This document shows positions 16,026 through 24,218 of a stretch of 41,603 nt of DNA, piece after piece. Each line of letters opens with the position of its first letter. Position 1 is the stretch's first letter. The notes below the pieces were generated by a model. It made no database searches. It was not told where the DNA came from and was given only the letters and a program-made list of their open reading frames with translations. Origin of the DNA: Streptococcus suis YS161. Lineage in GTDB: Bacteria > Bacillota > Bacilli > Lactobacillales > Streptococcaceae. Location of the stretch: NCBI RefSeq assembly GCF_002760245.1, contig NZ_ASCA01000008.1, forward strand, positions 1-41,603. The letters are read 5' to 3'. A program made the translations under genes and the position numbers.

Positions 16026-17231
16026 CTACTTAGCCTTTACTGTTAGTGTCTTCACGGCTTCAGGTAGGACTAACTTGCCATCAACACGTTGTGAAGCAAG
16101 AAAACCAATCTGTCCATTATTGGCATAGAGTTCGTTCAGACGTTTGAAGGTACGTCCCTGACGGTCCGCAATCCAATAATATGAGAAATCACCAAATGCA
16201 ATGGCCTTGTTTCCTGCTTCAGGAAGTGGAGCAAAGGTTGATGTATAGTATGGACGATTTAGAATCAAATCTGGTTGTCCAGCTTGAGTGGATGGCTGCC
16301 AAATGTAATTGCCATTATTATCTTTGAGTTTACGGATAGCTTTGACAGTCGTATCATGTAAAATCCAAACTGCGTTCTTACGATATGGTGCTGGTAGAGA
16401 ATGATACAATTCAATCATGTCATCAAAGGTAATATCCTTTGTAGCAGTCGTTGGACCTGTAACTTCTGCCTGAGTAAAGATACCTGTCGGTTTCTTAGAA
16501 CCATCACCAATCAAGAATGCCTTTTCTTCTTCCGTTCCAATACGACGAGCAAATTCAGCTGTCATATAGGACTCAAGGTCAAAGACTGAATCGTTAAGCA
16601 ACTCTTCTGAAATACGAATGGCAGTACCAATCTTATGAGAGTCGAGTGTCACCTGACCAAAGGTTTCTTCTGTTTCTGGATATAAACCATTTTCATCCAT
16701 CCATGAGGCTGATCCATGTCCAGTCACAACAGGAATCTTTCGCTCACCACTAGATGTTTTGATAACAGTCGCAAGGCTACGGAAGAAATTCTCTTCTTGT
16801 AATCCTTGAACTAGTTTCTTCTCATACTCATCAGGAACCAGATGACCACCTTCGGTATCTTCCCCAACTCGAAGGACGTCTTTAACATCAAAGAAGTGAC
16901 GCTTACGGACACTTGTCCAAAATGTCTTGGCATAGCTATCTGAAGCCACACCCTTCTTTTCCTCTTCAGTAGTCTTGTCATTCAGAACTGTAGTGGGCTG
17001 CCCAATTAGAGCCTGTGAGGCTGGTTGAGAAAGTTCAAGGTCAATCTTTTCTTGTCGCTCCAACCGGGCAATCTCTTGATTGTAGAGGTTGATTTTTGCT
17101 TCCATGTCATCATAGCGTTTAGAATCCTCCTCTGATACCAGTCCATCTTCTGAGCGAACAGAATCAAGGAAGGTTTTTGCTTGTTGCCAAGCTAGGTTAC
17201 GTTTTTCTTTCAATTCAAGTAATTTAGACAT
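16026..17231 (-). CDS. Major capsid protein, HK97 fold
   Basis: The 401-residue protein has an N-terminal delta domain (about 1-100, coiled coil) that acts as a built-in scaffold and is normally cut off by the prohead protease encoded just upstream. The HK97-fold core follows, recognisable by GEDTEGGHLVPDEYEKKLV, FARRIGTEEEKAFLIGDG and the C-terminal VDGKLVLPEAVKTLTVK. Length and order (portal, protease, capsid) are standard. Confidence 0.95.
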   Translation of the reverse strand: MSKLLELKEKRNLAWQQAKTFLDSVRSEDGLVSEEDSKRYDDMEAKINLYNQEIARLERQEKIDLELSQPASQALIGQPTTVLNDKTTEEEKKGVASDSYAKTFWTSVRKRHFFDVKDVLRVGEDTEGGHLVPDEYEKKLVQGLQEENFFRSLATVIKTSSGERKIPVVTGHGSASWMDENGLYPETEETFGQVTLDSHKIGTAIRISEELLNDSVFDLESYMTAEFARRIGTEEEKAFLIGDGSKKPTGIFTQAEVTGPTTATKDITFDDMIELYHSLPAPYRKNAVWILHDTTVKAIRKLKDNNGNYIWQPSTQAGQPDLILNRPYYTSTFAPLPEAGNKAIAFGDFSYYWIADRQGRTFKRLNELYANNGQIGFLASQRVDGKLVLPEAVKTLTVKAK

Positions 17232-17249
17232 CAGTTCATTTTCCTTTCG

Positions 17250-17945
17250 TTATTTAAGCAAATTCAATCGTTTTTCCAACTGATTGATCGGGATTGTTTT
17301 CTTTGGTTGTTGGACTCCAAGTTTCGCCTGCATTTTGACAAGTAAATCTTGTTGGGCAGCAGTTCGACTGAAAGAATAACTCTCAGTCTCCATTCTATGT
17401 TCCTCTTGTTTGTCAAAGAGAATCTTGTCTGCAAAGCCCAGTTCAACAGCCTTTTTGGCATTGAACCAAGACTCTGAGTCCATGAGGTGTGATAGCTTGG
17501 TTCTTGAAAGTCCTGTTCTTAGTTCATAGGCATTGATGATGGATTCCTTAATTTCTCCCAACATTTCAATGACTTTCTGCATATCTTTGGCTTCACCTTG
17601 TGCCACTGTCCAAGGATTGTGTATCATCATCATGGCTACTGGACTCATAGAAACCGTTGTACCTGCCATTGCAATGACACTAGCAGCACTTGCGGCCAAT
17701 CCATCAATCACTACATGGACATCACCTTTGTAATCCATCAACATGTTATAGATTTGAGCAGCCGCAAAAACATCACCCCCTGGACTGTTTATCCAGAGGG
17801 TGATATTTCCACTACCTGCATGTAAATCATTTTTAAATACTTGTGGCGTGACTTCATCGCCAAACCACGTCTCATCAGCAATCTGTCCTTCAATACGAAG
17901 TGTTCGACCACTATCATCTTCTGTAAAATTCCAAAACTTATGCAT
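17250..17945 (-). CDS. ClpP-like prohead protease
   Basis: The 231-residue protein (ATG at 17945 behind GAGGAGG; an in-frame start at 17960 is less good) has the ClpP fold. The motif INSPGGDVFAA precedes Ser86 in DGLAASAAS and His109 in MMIHNPW; the acid is probably Asp156 in LMDSESWFNAKKA. It matures capsid by cleaving the delta domain. Its start lies inside the end of the portal gene, giving tight coupling. Confidence 0.93.
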   Translation of the reverse strand: MHKFWNFTEDDSGRTLRIEGQIADETWFGDEVTPQVFKNDLHAGSGNITLWINSPGGDVFAAAQIYNMLMDYKGDVHVVIDGLAASAASVIAMAGTTVSMSPVAMMMIHNPWTVAQGEAKDMQKVIEMLGEIKESIINAYELRTGLSRTKLSHLMDSESWFNAKKAVELGFADKILFDKQEEHRMETESYSFSRTAAQQDLLVKMQAKLGVQQPKKTIPINQLEKRLNLLK

Positions 17946-19221
17946 CCATATCCTCCTCATATTGAGTTTCTTGTTCTAACGTTGCTTGTTTCATAAAGCC
18001 ACCCGCATCCTTCAGTTTCGTCATATTTCCGTTTATCAAGTAGAGATTGCCTCCTTCCTCATCTGAAAGGAGATTCAAATCCTCAAGTTCACGAATATCA
18101 TTCGTCGATAGCCAGCCATTTTGTCTCCCAATCGCATAGCCGTTCATACGACTCTGATAATCACCACGAAGAAGACCATCTACATTGAACTTCACAAAGT
18201 AGGTTTTCTTTTCTTCAGGTAAAAAAAGAGACCTCTTGAAAGCCTGTTCAAGACGAACTACCCAAGGGTCTAAGGTATATTTAACAAATTCTAGAGATTG
18301 TTGCTCGATGTTTGAAAATGAGGATTTCTCCAAGTCACCAACCATATGAGGTGGAATGCGGTAGAGCCTTGCAATTTCATTGATTTGGAATTTTCTTGTC
18401 TGAAGAAACTGAGCTTCTTCAGGTGGTATGCCTACTTGAGTGTATTTCATCCCTTCCTCAAGAACTGCCACTTTATGGGCATTGGTTACCCCATTGTAGA
18501 CTGCATTCCAAGAATCTCTCACTCGTTTGGGATCTTTGAGAATCCCTGGATGTTCCAAAACGCCACCTGGATTTGCACCATTCTTAAAGAATGATGCACC
18601 ATAGTTTTCCGTAGCCAATGTCATACCGATAGCATTTTTTGCAAGGGCAATTGGAGAATAACCTATCAAGCCATCAAAACCCAGCCCAGGAACATGGAGA
18701 ACATCTTCTGCTCTTAAGATAGCATCTCCTTTTTCCTTAAAGTTTGGATTTTCCTCTGACTGACGCTTGTATTTGTAGTAGAGCTTTCCACTATCGTCAC
18801 GATGAACAGACATCTTATCTGGTAAGAGTGGGTAAAGACTGATAACCTGTCCACTCCTATCTCGAATAATCTGGACATAGGCATTGCCCCATATCAGAAG
18901 ATGGGTCATCAAGGTTTCTCTAAAGACAAAAGATGACATCTCATGGTTAGGTTCATCATGTAAGAGAAAATAAAGGGGATGTTCCACCTTTCTCTCTTTT
19001 CCAGTTGCCGTTCTCTCATAAACATGAATGGGTAGTGAAGCTACTGCTTCGGCTAAGATACGGACACAAGCATACACAGCAGTCGTCTGCATAGCTTTAA
19101 ACTCATCCACATTCTCCCCACTGCTCGTTCGTCCAAACAGATAGGAAAAGTCCTGGCCTTCATAACTATTTCGTGGCTTATCTCTAGCACGCTTAAGTCC
19201 CAGTAAATATAGTAGTCCCAT
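17938..19221 (-). CDS. Portal protein, HK97 family
   Basis: The 427-residue protein forms the dodecameric DNA entry vertex. Family hallmarks are AMQTTAVYACVRILAEAVASLP near the N-terminus, NGANPGGVLEHPG, and FQINEIARLYRIPPHMVGDLE in the stem/clip region. The start at 19221 follows AGGAGG; a longer in-frame start at 19251 would run into a terminator-like hairpin. The toxin-antitoxin pair separates it from terL, an unusual interruption of the packaging-portal block. Confidence 0.95.
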   Translation of the reverse strand: MGLLYLLGLKRARDKPRNSYEGQDFSYLFGRTSSGENVDEFKAMQTTAVYACVRILAEAVASLPIHVYERTATGKERKVEHPLYFLLHDEPNHEMSSFVFRETLMTHLLIWGNAYVQIIRDRSGQVISLYPLLPDKMSVHRDDSGKLYYKYKRQSEENPNFKEKGDAILRAEDVLHVPGLGFDGLIGYSPIALAKNAIGMTLATENYGASFFKNGANPGGVLEHPGILKDPKRVRDSWNAVYNGVTNAHKVAVLEEGMKYTQVGIPPEEAQFLQTRKFQINEIARLYRIPPHMVGDLEKSSFSNIEQQSLEFVKYTLDPWVVRLEQAFKRSLFLPEEKKTYFVKFNVDGLLRGDYQSRMNGYAIGRQNGWLSTNDIRELEDLNLLSDEEGGNLYLINGNMTKLKDAGGFMKQATLEQETQYEEDMDA

Positions 19222-19240
19222 AGTTCCTCCTTTTGAGTAC

Positions 19241-19269
19241 GAAAAAAGCACCTCAATTGAAGTGCTTTT
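19241..19269 (-). terminator. Intrinsic terminator between doc and the portal gene
   Basis: The near-perfect stem AGCACCTC/GAAGTGCT (19247-19254 with 19259-19266) has an AATT loop. T-rich flanks on both sides mean it could work in either direction. Just after it on the minus strand comes AAAAGGAGG for the portal gene. Confidence 0.7.
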
Positions 19270-19361
19270 CGTTTATTCTTAGATGGTTTTCATCTCTCCT
19301 TCTTCAAGAAGATACCAAGTTCAATCACTTTCTTGAAGTTGTATCCTCAATAAGAAAAGTT

Positions 19362-19733
19362 TTAATGATTCCGAATGTATTCTAAAATTGCATCATAATC
19401 TAATTCTGATGAAGCTACTCCAAGTCCTAGCTTCACTACTTCATCATCAGTCTGATTTAACACAATGCCATTTAATTCTAGGAAAATAATCATGACAAAA
19501 ACTCCAATTCGCTTGTTCCCATCAAGGAAGGCATGATTATTAACTAGCGAATAACAAAGTCTAGCAGCCTTTTCTTCAATACTTGGATACTTCTCAACAC
19601 CAAAATAAGTACTAAAAGCTGAAGATAGTGAAGATTCTATTAAACCAACATCCCTAACACCATCTAAACCCCCAGTAGCTTGAATTAACCTAGTGTGTAA
19701 TTCAATAACCTGTTCAACAGTTAATACTTTCAT
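19362..19733 (-). CDS. doc: Doc-like Fic-fold toxin
   Basis: The 123-residue protein has the Doc/Fic signature HAFLDGNKRIG (residues 67-77), with the catalytic His67 and Asn/Lys/Arg of the motif. Known Doc toxins phosphorylate elongation factor EF-Tu and stop translation; that activity is inferred from the family. The gene overlaps the antitoxin gene by four bases (ATGA). It is placed inside the phage morphogenesis operon but has its own promoter. It could act in lysogen maintenance or phage exclusion. Confidence 0.88.
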   Translation of the reverse strand: MKVLTVEQVIELHTRLIQATGGLDGVRDVGLIESSLSSAFSTYFGVEKYPSIEEKAARLCYSLVNNHAFLDGNKRIGVFVMIIFLELNGIVLNQTDDEVVKLGLGVASSELDYDAILEYIRNH

Positions 19734-19987
19734 TTTGCCAATTCCTTAAATGCATCAAGATGGCGTGATAAAACTGAAGTCGCAACTTCATCCAAAGTTG
19801 ATTGTTCAACAACCGTAGGTGTTGCCTGTTCCTCTTTAATTAGACTCTGATAGTCCACTAATACATACTTTGGTGTGTTATTTTTCAAAATTACTGCAGT
19901 ACCATTCGTATCGACCATACGAGCTACCTTAGAAAAGTTTTGATTTGCTTCAGAAATAGAGACTAAGTTTTCAATATTGATTTGCAT
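19730..19987 (-). CDS. phd: Phd/YefM-type antitoxin
   Basis: The 85-residue protein has an N-terminal Phd DNA-binding domain (NLVSISEANQNFSKVARMVD, then AVILKNNTPKYVLVDYQS). Its acidic, flexible C-terminus would wrap the Doc toxin. The start at 19987 follows AAGGAGG. Phd proteins repress their own operon by binding palindromes; a large one overlaps the promoter just upstream. Confidence 0.88.
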   Translation of the reverse strand: MQINIENLVSISEANQNFSKVARMVDTNGTAVILKNNTPKYVLVDYQSLIKEEQATPTVVEQSTLDEVATSVLSRHLDAFKELAK

Positions 19988-20008
19988 GGTAATATCCTCC
20001 TTTTCTCT

Positions 20009-20064
20009 ATTCTACCACTTTTTAGGATATATTCAACCTATTTAGGTTGAATATATCCTAAAAA
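20009..20064 (-). promoter_or_regulatory. phd-doc promoter within a 22-bp-arm perfect palindrome
   Basis: Positions 20019-20040 and 20043-20064 are perfect inverted repeats of 22 bp with a two-base spacer, overlapping the end of terL. On the minus strand TTGAAT (20031-20036) lies in the palindrome, and TAGAAT (20009-20014) follows after 16 bases. A repressor on the palindrome would cover the -35 region. The hairpin lacks a following U-tract, so an operator is more likely than a terminator. Confidence 0.72.
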
Positions 20065-21650
20065 CTCAATATTCCACGTTCATCATACACACTTCCTTCA
20101 TCGGTTTGGTGACGTATACAACGGTCCAGTCCCATAATGAGTGCTACAATACCGTCAATCTTCTCGACTGACTTTTCCTTATCAGGCTTGATATTACCAG
20201 CAGGGTCTTGTCTCATGACTACGTTTTGTCCCATCCATTTCAGAACTGGATGCCCACCATGTTGAATCTTGCCTTCCATCAAAAGTTTGTAAAGTTCCTT
20301 TGATGGTGGACTCATATCCTTGTATCCCTGACCGAAAGGCACCATGTTCAAGCCCATCCCTTCTAGATTCTGAACCATCTGCGTCGCATTCCAACGGTCA
20401 TAGGCTATTTCCTTAATATGATAGATTTCAGATAAGTCTTCTATAAATTTTTCGATAAAACCATAGTGAACAACATTACCCTCTGTAGTTTTGATGTAGC
20501 CTTGACGCTCCCAAACATTATATAGAACATGGTCACGTCGACATCTCAGTTCCAGTGTATCCTCAGGTAGCCAAAAGTAAGGCAGTACGATATAATTTTC
20601 CTCTTCAAATCTAGGAGGAAATACTAAGACTAATGCTGTTATATCGGACGTACTAGACAGGTCTAGCCCTGCATAGCAACTACGACCCTTGAGGCTTTCA
20701 TATTGAATAGGATCATTTCCCTTGGCATAGACATGTTCAGGAATCCAAGCAACGCTTGAGCTTGTCCACATATTTAGACGAAGCTGCTTAAAGACATTTT
20801 CTTCTGCTGGGTTATCAAGTGCCTGTTGGTAGGCTTCTCTAACACGGTCAATCCCAATAGTATGCCCTAGTGAAGGGTTGGCTCTTCTCCAGTTTTCTTC
20901 ATCATTCCAATCATCTTCATCGGATAATCCATAAACCACCGGATAGAATGAAGTGTCCTTCTTTCTACCATTCAGAATATCCAATGCTTTAGTATGCAAT
21001 TCATAACAGATGGAGTTCCTATCCGTTCCAGCTGTTGTGATAATAAAAAAGAGGGGTTGTTCCCTTGCGTCTCCTGACCCCTTGGTTAATACATCATACA
21101 AATGACGATTAGGCTGAGCGTGGATTTCATCAAAGACCAAGCCAGATACGTTTAGTCCATGCTTTGTCCCAGTCTCTGCTGAAAGAACTTGGTAAAACCC
21201 AGCGTTAGAATAATTTACAATACGCTTGGTAGCACCCATTATCTTAGAACGCTTTTCCAAGGGGCGACTCATCTGCACCATCTGCTTGGCTACATCAAAC
21301 ACGATTGACGCTTGATTTCGGTCACAAGCCGCACCATAAACTTCTGCACTGGCTTCATTATCCGCATAAAGTAGATAAAGAGCGATAGCTGCTGCTAGTT
21401 CTGACTTGCCATTCTTCTTTGGAATTTCAATATAGGCAGTTAAGAACTGACGGTTACCATCTTCTTTCACAATCCCAAATAGATCACGAACAATCTGTTC
21501 CTGCCACGGCAACAAATCAAATCGCTTTCCTGCCCACTTGCCCTTTGTGTGGGAGAGATTATTGATAAATGTTACTGCCCTATCAGCCTTTACCTTATCA
21601 TAGTGTGAGGTTGGAAGCATGAATGGACTTGGTTCATAATGATAGCTCAT
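20058..21650 (-). CDS. terL: Terminase large subunit
   Basis: The 530-residue packaging motor has an ATPase domain with a Walker A-like EIPKKNGKSELAA (about 75-87) and Walker B GLVFDEIHAQ (about 170). The nuclease domain begins at AGLDLSSTSDITALV (about 330), whose aspartates bind metal. It belongs to the Terminase_1 group that pairs with P27-type small subunits. The ATG overlaps the terS stop by four bases and follows GGAGGAA. Length is normal. Confidence 0.95.
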   Translation of the reverse strand: MSYHYEPSPFMLPTSHYDKVKADRAVTFINNLSHTKGKWAGKRFDLLPWQEQIVRDLFGIVKEDGNRQFLTAYIEIPKKNGKSELAAAIALYLLYADNEASAEVYGAACDRNQASIVFDVAKQMVQMSRPLEKRSKIMGATKRIVNYSNAGFYQVLSAETGTKHGLNVSGLVFDEIHAQPNRHLYDVLTKGSGDAREQPLFFIITTAGTDRNSICYELHTKALDILNGRKKDTSFYPVVYGLSDEDDWNDEENWRRANPSLGHTIGIDRVREAYQQALDNPAEENVFKQLRLNMWTSSSVAWIPEHVYAKGNDPIQYESLKGRSCYAGLDLSSTSDITALVLVFPPRFEEENYIVLPYFWLPEDTLELRCRRDHVLYNVWERQGYIKTTEGNVVHYGFIEKFIEDLSEIYHIKEIAYDRWNATQMVQNLEGMGLNMVPFGQGYKDMSPPSKELYKLLMEGKIQHGGHPVLKWMGQNVVMRQDPAGNIKPDKEKSVEKIDGIVALIMGLDRCIRHQTDEGSVYDERGILSF

Positions 21651-22120
21651 AAAATTCCTCCTAATAAATCTTCCATTTCATCACCAGTACCAACTTCCGA
21701 ATCCATCGTCGCTAAACGGTTACGTGCTGATGGTGTTAAACCAAACTGTTCACAGAATTTAAGCATGATTTTGAGGTTAGTATGGCTGATAGAGACTTGA
21801 GGGACTTGTTGCAGATAACCATTCGGGGTTTTGATAATGGAGCCATGCTTGGTAAGAAACTCTTCCGCCTCTTTCCAGCGTGCGTAAGCTTGACAATATC
21901 CTGCAAATGCAGTCATGTCCATTTCGGTTAAAATTCCCATTTGTTCGAGAATTTTTCCCATCCGTTTCCACTCCTTCTTTGCATCATCTTCAAGCCACTG
22001 TGGGCAACGTGGGGCTTTTTGTTTGGGTTTGACTTCATTCGTAGGAAGTGGTCGCTTACCAGGATTTCCCTCAAGTATTTTCATATTCGTTGGCTTTGGT
22101 TTTCGCCCCCTGATTGCCAC
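21647..22120 (-). CDS. terS: Terminase small subunit, P27 family
   Basis: The 157-residue protein begins at a GTG (22120) behind a strong AAAGGAGG. It shows the P27 pattern: MAIRGRKPKPTNMKILEGNP, then CPQWLEDDAKKEWKRM and the C-terminal FGLTPSARNRL. It recognises the packaging site and feeds DNA to the large subunit. In many phages it directly follows the HNH gene and cos; here about 4.9 kb of methylation genes lies between. Confidence 0.94.
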   Translation of the reverse strand: MAIRGRKPKPTNMKILEGNPGKRPLPTNEVKPKQKAPRCPQWLEDDAKKEWKRMGKILEQMGILTEMDMTAFAGYCQAYARWKEAEEFLTKHGSIIKTPNGYLQQVPQVSISHTNLKIMLKFCEQFGLTPSARNRLATMDSEVGTGDEMEDLLGGIL

Positions 22121-22143
22121 AATCTCACCTCCTTTAGAGTAAG

Positions 22144-22166
22144 AAAAAAGAACTCAATTCGAGTTC
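22144..22166 (-). terminator. Terminator-like hairpin just before terS
   Basis: The perfect stem GAACTC/GAGTTC (22150-22155 with 22161-22166), loop five bases, is followed on the minus strand by six T. It sits between the upstream small gene and the terS ribosome binding site. Confidence 0.7.
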
Positions 22167-22170
22167 ATTC

Positions 22171-22401
22171 TTAAAGTTCATTAAAGTTATCAAGAACTGC
22201 CTGACAAACTGTTCTATCAATATCGTCCATGTTATCTATTTCATTCCCATATCTATATTGGTAGATATATTCACCATCACGTTTTATTGTCAGAATTCTA
22301 ATCCAAGCACCGTCTATATTTCTCGGGTCTGTGGTATCTTCACGGAGAAATTCACAAACGTAATTCCTATCACCAACCGTTCGAGTCATTATTTCCCACA
22401 T
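22171..22401 (-). CDS. Small phage protein of unknown function
   Basis: The 76-residue protein (or 72 if the in-frame ATG at 22389 behind GGGAAATA is used) is soluble and acidic, with IRILTIKRDGEYIYQYRYGNEIDNMDDID. It follows the DUF4314-like gene by one base, so it is part of the same operon. I do not recognise a family. Confidence 0.62.
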   Translation of the reverse strand: MWEIMTRTVGDRNYVCEFLREDTTDPRNIDGAWIRILTIKRDGEYIYQYRYGNEIDNMDDIDRTVCQAVLDNFNEL

Positions 22402-22402
22402 C

Positions 22403-22615
22403 TTACTTTACCTTTTCCACGATATCTATTCCATACAAAACATTCAGACAACTGCCGTTTTCCCACTTAACTAAGAGTGAACCAATGTCATCCACTCCAA
22501 TAACTGTACCAAGTGTTCCTTTAGGAACTGGATGTGGATCATCCATTTTTACTAATCTAACCTTTGTACCGACCGGATAGATTGTCTTTAGGTTGTCGAA
22601 AATTTTTGCGTCCAT
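22403..22615 (-). CDS. DUF4314-like small protein
   Basis: The 70-residue beta-barrel-like protein shows the pattern PVGTKVRLVKMDDPHPVPKG then GTVIGVDDIGSLLVKWENGS, which is the recognisable core of the DUF4314 family. The function of that family is unknown. The start at 22615 behind GGAGAATAAC is preferred to an ATG at 22672. It begins one base after the preceding stop. Confidence 0.78.
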   Translation of the reverse strand: MDAKIFDNLKTIYPVGTKVRLVKMDDPHPVPKGTLGTVIGVDDIGSLLVKWENGSCLNVLYGIDIVEKVK

Positions 22616-22616
22616 G

Positions 22617-22865
22617 TTATTCTCCAAACATATCGAATGCCCACTTGACAGCGTGACCAAGATCCGTAACAATTATTGATTCCTTGTATATTCGGTTAAG
22701 TCGGCATTCAAATATTTCAAATTCTTCAAGGCTATCAACGATTTCGTAAATCTCAACTACTGTTTCTTTGTTTCCTTTGGATGCTACGATAACCCATTCC
22801 TTGTAAGGAATGATACTTGCAGTTGTTGGGTAGATTTCATAGAGTTTTTCAAGTGTTGTTGTCAT
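22617..22865 (-). CDS. Small phage protein of unknown function (first gene after repeated leader)
   Basis: The 82-residue protein starts MTTTLEKLYEIYPTTASIIPY behind GAGGAGAAC. An in-frame ATG at 22898 would add MYTTKEEENKT, the same extension seen before the small gene at 28689, because both share a duplicated leader. It is an alpha/beta protein rich in acidic residues (EIYEIVDSLEEFEIFECR) without membrane segments. Function is not recognisable. Confidence 0.62.
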   Translation of the reverse strand: MTTTLEKLYEIYPTTASIIPYKEWVIVASKGNKETVVEIYEIVDSLEEFEIFECRLNRIYKESIIVTDLGHAVKWAFDMFGE

Positions 22866-22870
22866 GGTTT

Positions 22871-22931
22871 TGTTCTCCTCTTCTTTTGTTGTGTACATAT
22901 TAACTCTAAAGGAGACTTATATCCAGTCATT
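22871..22931 (-). repeat. Duplicated leader/regulatory segment, copy 1
   Basis: Forty bases (22871-22910) are identical to 28695-28734, and similarity continues with a small indel to 22931/28755. Both copies lie directly upstream of a small gene on the minus strand and include its GAGGAGAAC ribosome binding site and a possible -10 (TTAATA). Confidence 0.85.
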
Positions 22932-22958
22932 TATAGATTATTTTGAAGGTATTTTCGA

Positions 22959-24218
22959 CTATTTTTCACTTGCTAGAATGGCACATCCAATGGCATAAAC
23001 AACTGTTACCGTCACTCCATTTCCAGCTTGTTTATACAGTTGGGCATCGGAGTTTACTGCTTGGGCTTTTTCGAACAAATCATCCGAAAAACCTTGTAGT
23101 CGAAAACATTCTCGAGGGGTTAAACGTCTAATTTTCACCACTCGATCATTCCAAACCACAGCACCCATTTGACCACCGCAGGATAGGTTATGGGCGATTC
23201 CTTTCCCAACTCTTGCTCGTCTAGTTGGAGAGTTGGGATAAGATAAATCAACTGAATCACCTACCTCAGCAACTTGATAACCTTGCTTCGTACCATTTCT
23301 GACCTTGATACCTTCAAGAATGCCATGGCGGTCTTGAGAGGTCAATGTGAACATTGGCTCATCCTGTTCCTTGAGCCTGCGTCCATTTTGACGCTTATTG
23401 ATTCTATTGGGTGTTAGAATAGGTTGAATTTCGAGTACTCCAGAATTCATAGCCGTCCGCTTTGTAGCTCCAGCAGTATATCGTGCAGTGATACAACGTG
23501 CCTCATCTGTCAACTTTGGTTCTGTCAAAGATTGGTCAATCAAATATAGACCAGTCTTAGCTCCCAGTCCACCACCCGCACCAACAAGGGTTGTGGCAAT
23601 TCCACTAGGGTCGTAGACACGATAGCTTTGCATTCCACCTACAAGTTGCTTAAGATGGCTACCGCTTTCTCCGCTGATAGGTAGTACTTTTCGTCGACCT
23701 CTACTTCTAAGATGTCCGAGAGTGTAGATGCGTTCTCGATTTTGGGGAACTCCGTAGTCTTTTGAATTGAACACTTGCCACTCAAGGTCGTACCCTGCTT
23801 CATCCAAGATAGAGAGATAGTCGAGATAATCTCGTCCCCCGCCACTTGATAAAAGTCCCTTAACATTTTCAAGGAGTATCCACTCGGGTTTATCTTCTTC
23901 CTCTTGGCTTTGGAGGAGGTCAACAAATGTAAAAAAGAGTCCACTTCGTTCACCGTATAGGCCTGCTCGCTTCCCTGCGATAGACACATTTTGACAAGGG
24001 CTTCCCGCAGTCCATAAATCTGCTTTTGGAAGTTGTGTTGGGTCAATGCTTGTGATGTCGTCATGAAACCATTCTCCTTTCGTGTCATACATTGCTTCAT
24101 AAGATTTTCGTGCAAACTTATCCTTTTCACAGTAACCGATACATTTGAACCCAGCTAATTCCAAACCACGACGAAAACCACCCACTCCTGCAAAGAAATC
24201 AAGAAAAGTTAAGGTCAT
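22959..24218 (-). CDS. DNA cytosine-5 methyltransferase
   Basis: The 419-residue protein has all main motifs of C5 methyltransferases: motif I FFAGVGGFRRG, motif IV GSPCQNVS with catalytic Cys75, motif VI ENVKGLL, motif VIII QNRERIY, and C-terminal motifs IX-X (RRLTPRECFRLQGF, QAGNGV). The target-recognition region lies around residues 190-350. It uses S-adenosylmethionine, possibly supplied by the phage metK nearby, and would protect phage DNA from host restriction. No partner restriction enzyme is present, so it is an orphan. It overlaps the upstream methyltransferase by four bases. Confidence 0.94.
   Translation of the reverse strand: MTLTFLDFFAGVGGFRRGLELAGFKCIGYCEKDKFARKSYEAMYDTKGEWFHDDITSIDPTQLPKADLWTAGSPCQNVSIAGKRAGLYGERSGLFFTFVDLLQSQEEEDKPEWILLENVKGLLSSGGGRDYLDYLSILDEAGYDLEWQVFNSKDYGVPQNRERIYTLGHLRSRGRRKVLPISGESGSHLKQLVGGMQSYRVYDPSGIATTLVGAGGGLGAKTGLYLIDQSLTEPKLTDEARCITARYTAGATKRTAMNSGVLEIQPILTPNRINKRQNGRRLKEQDEPMFTLTSQDRHGILEGIKVRNGTKQGYQVAEVGDSVDLSYPNSPTRRARVGKGIAHNLSCGGQMGAVVWNDRVVKIRRLTPRECFRLQGFSDDLFEKAQAVNSDAQLYKQAGNGVTVTVVYAIGCAILASEK

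Noticed and set aside
20019..20064. The large palindrome as a terL terminator
   Set aside because: The hairpin is not followed by a U-tract on either strand, while a -35 element falls inside it; an operator fits better.
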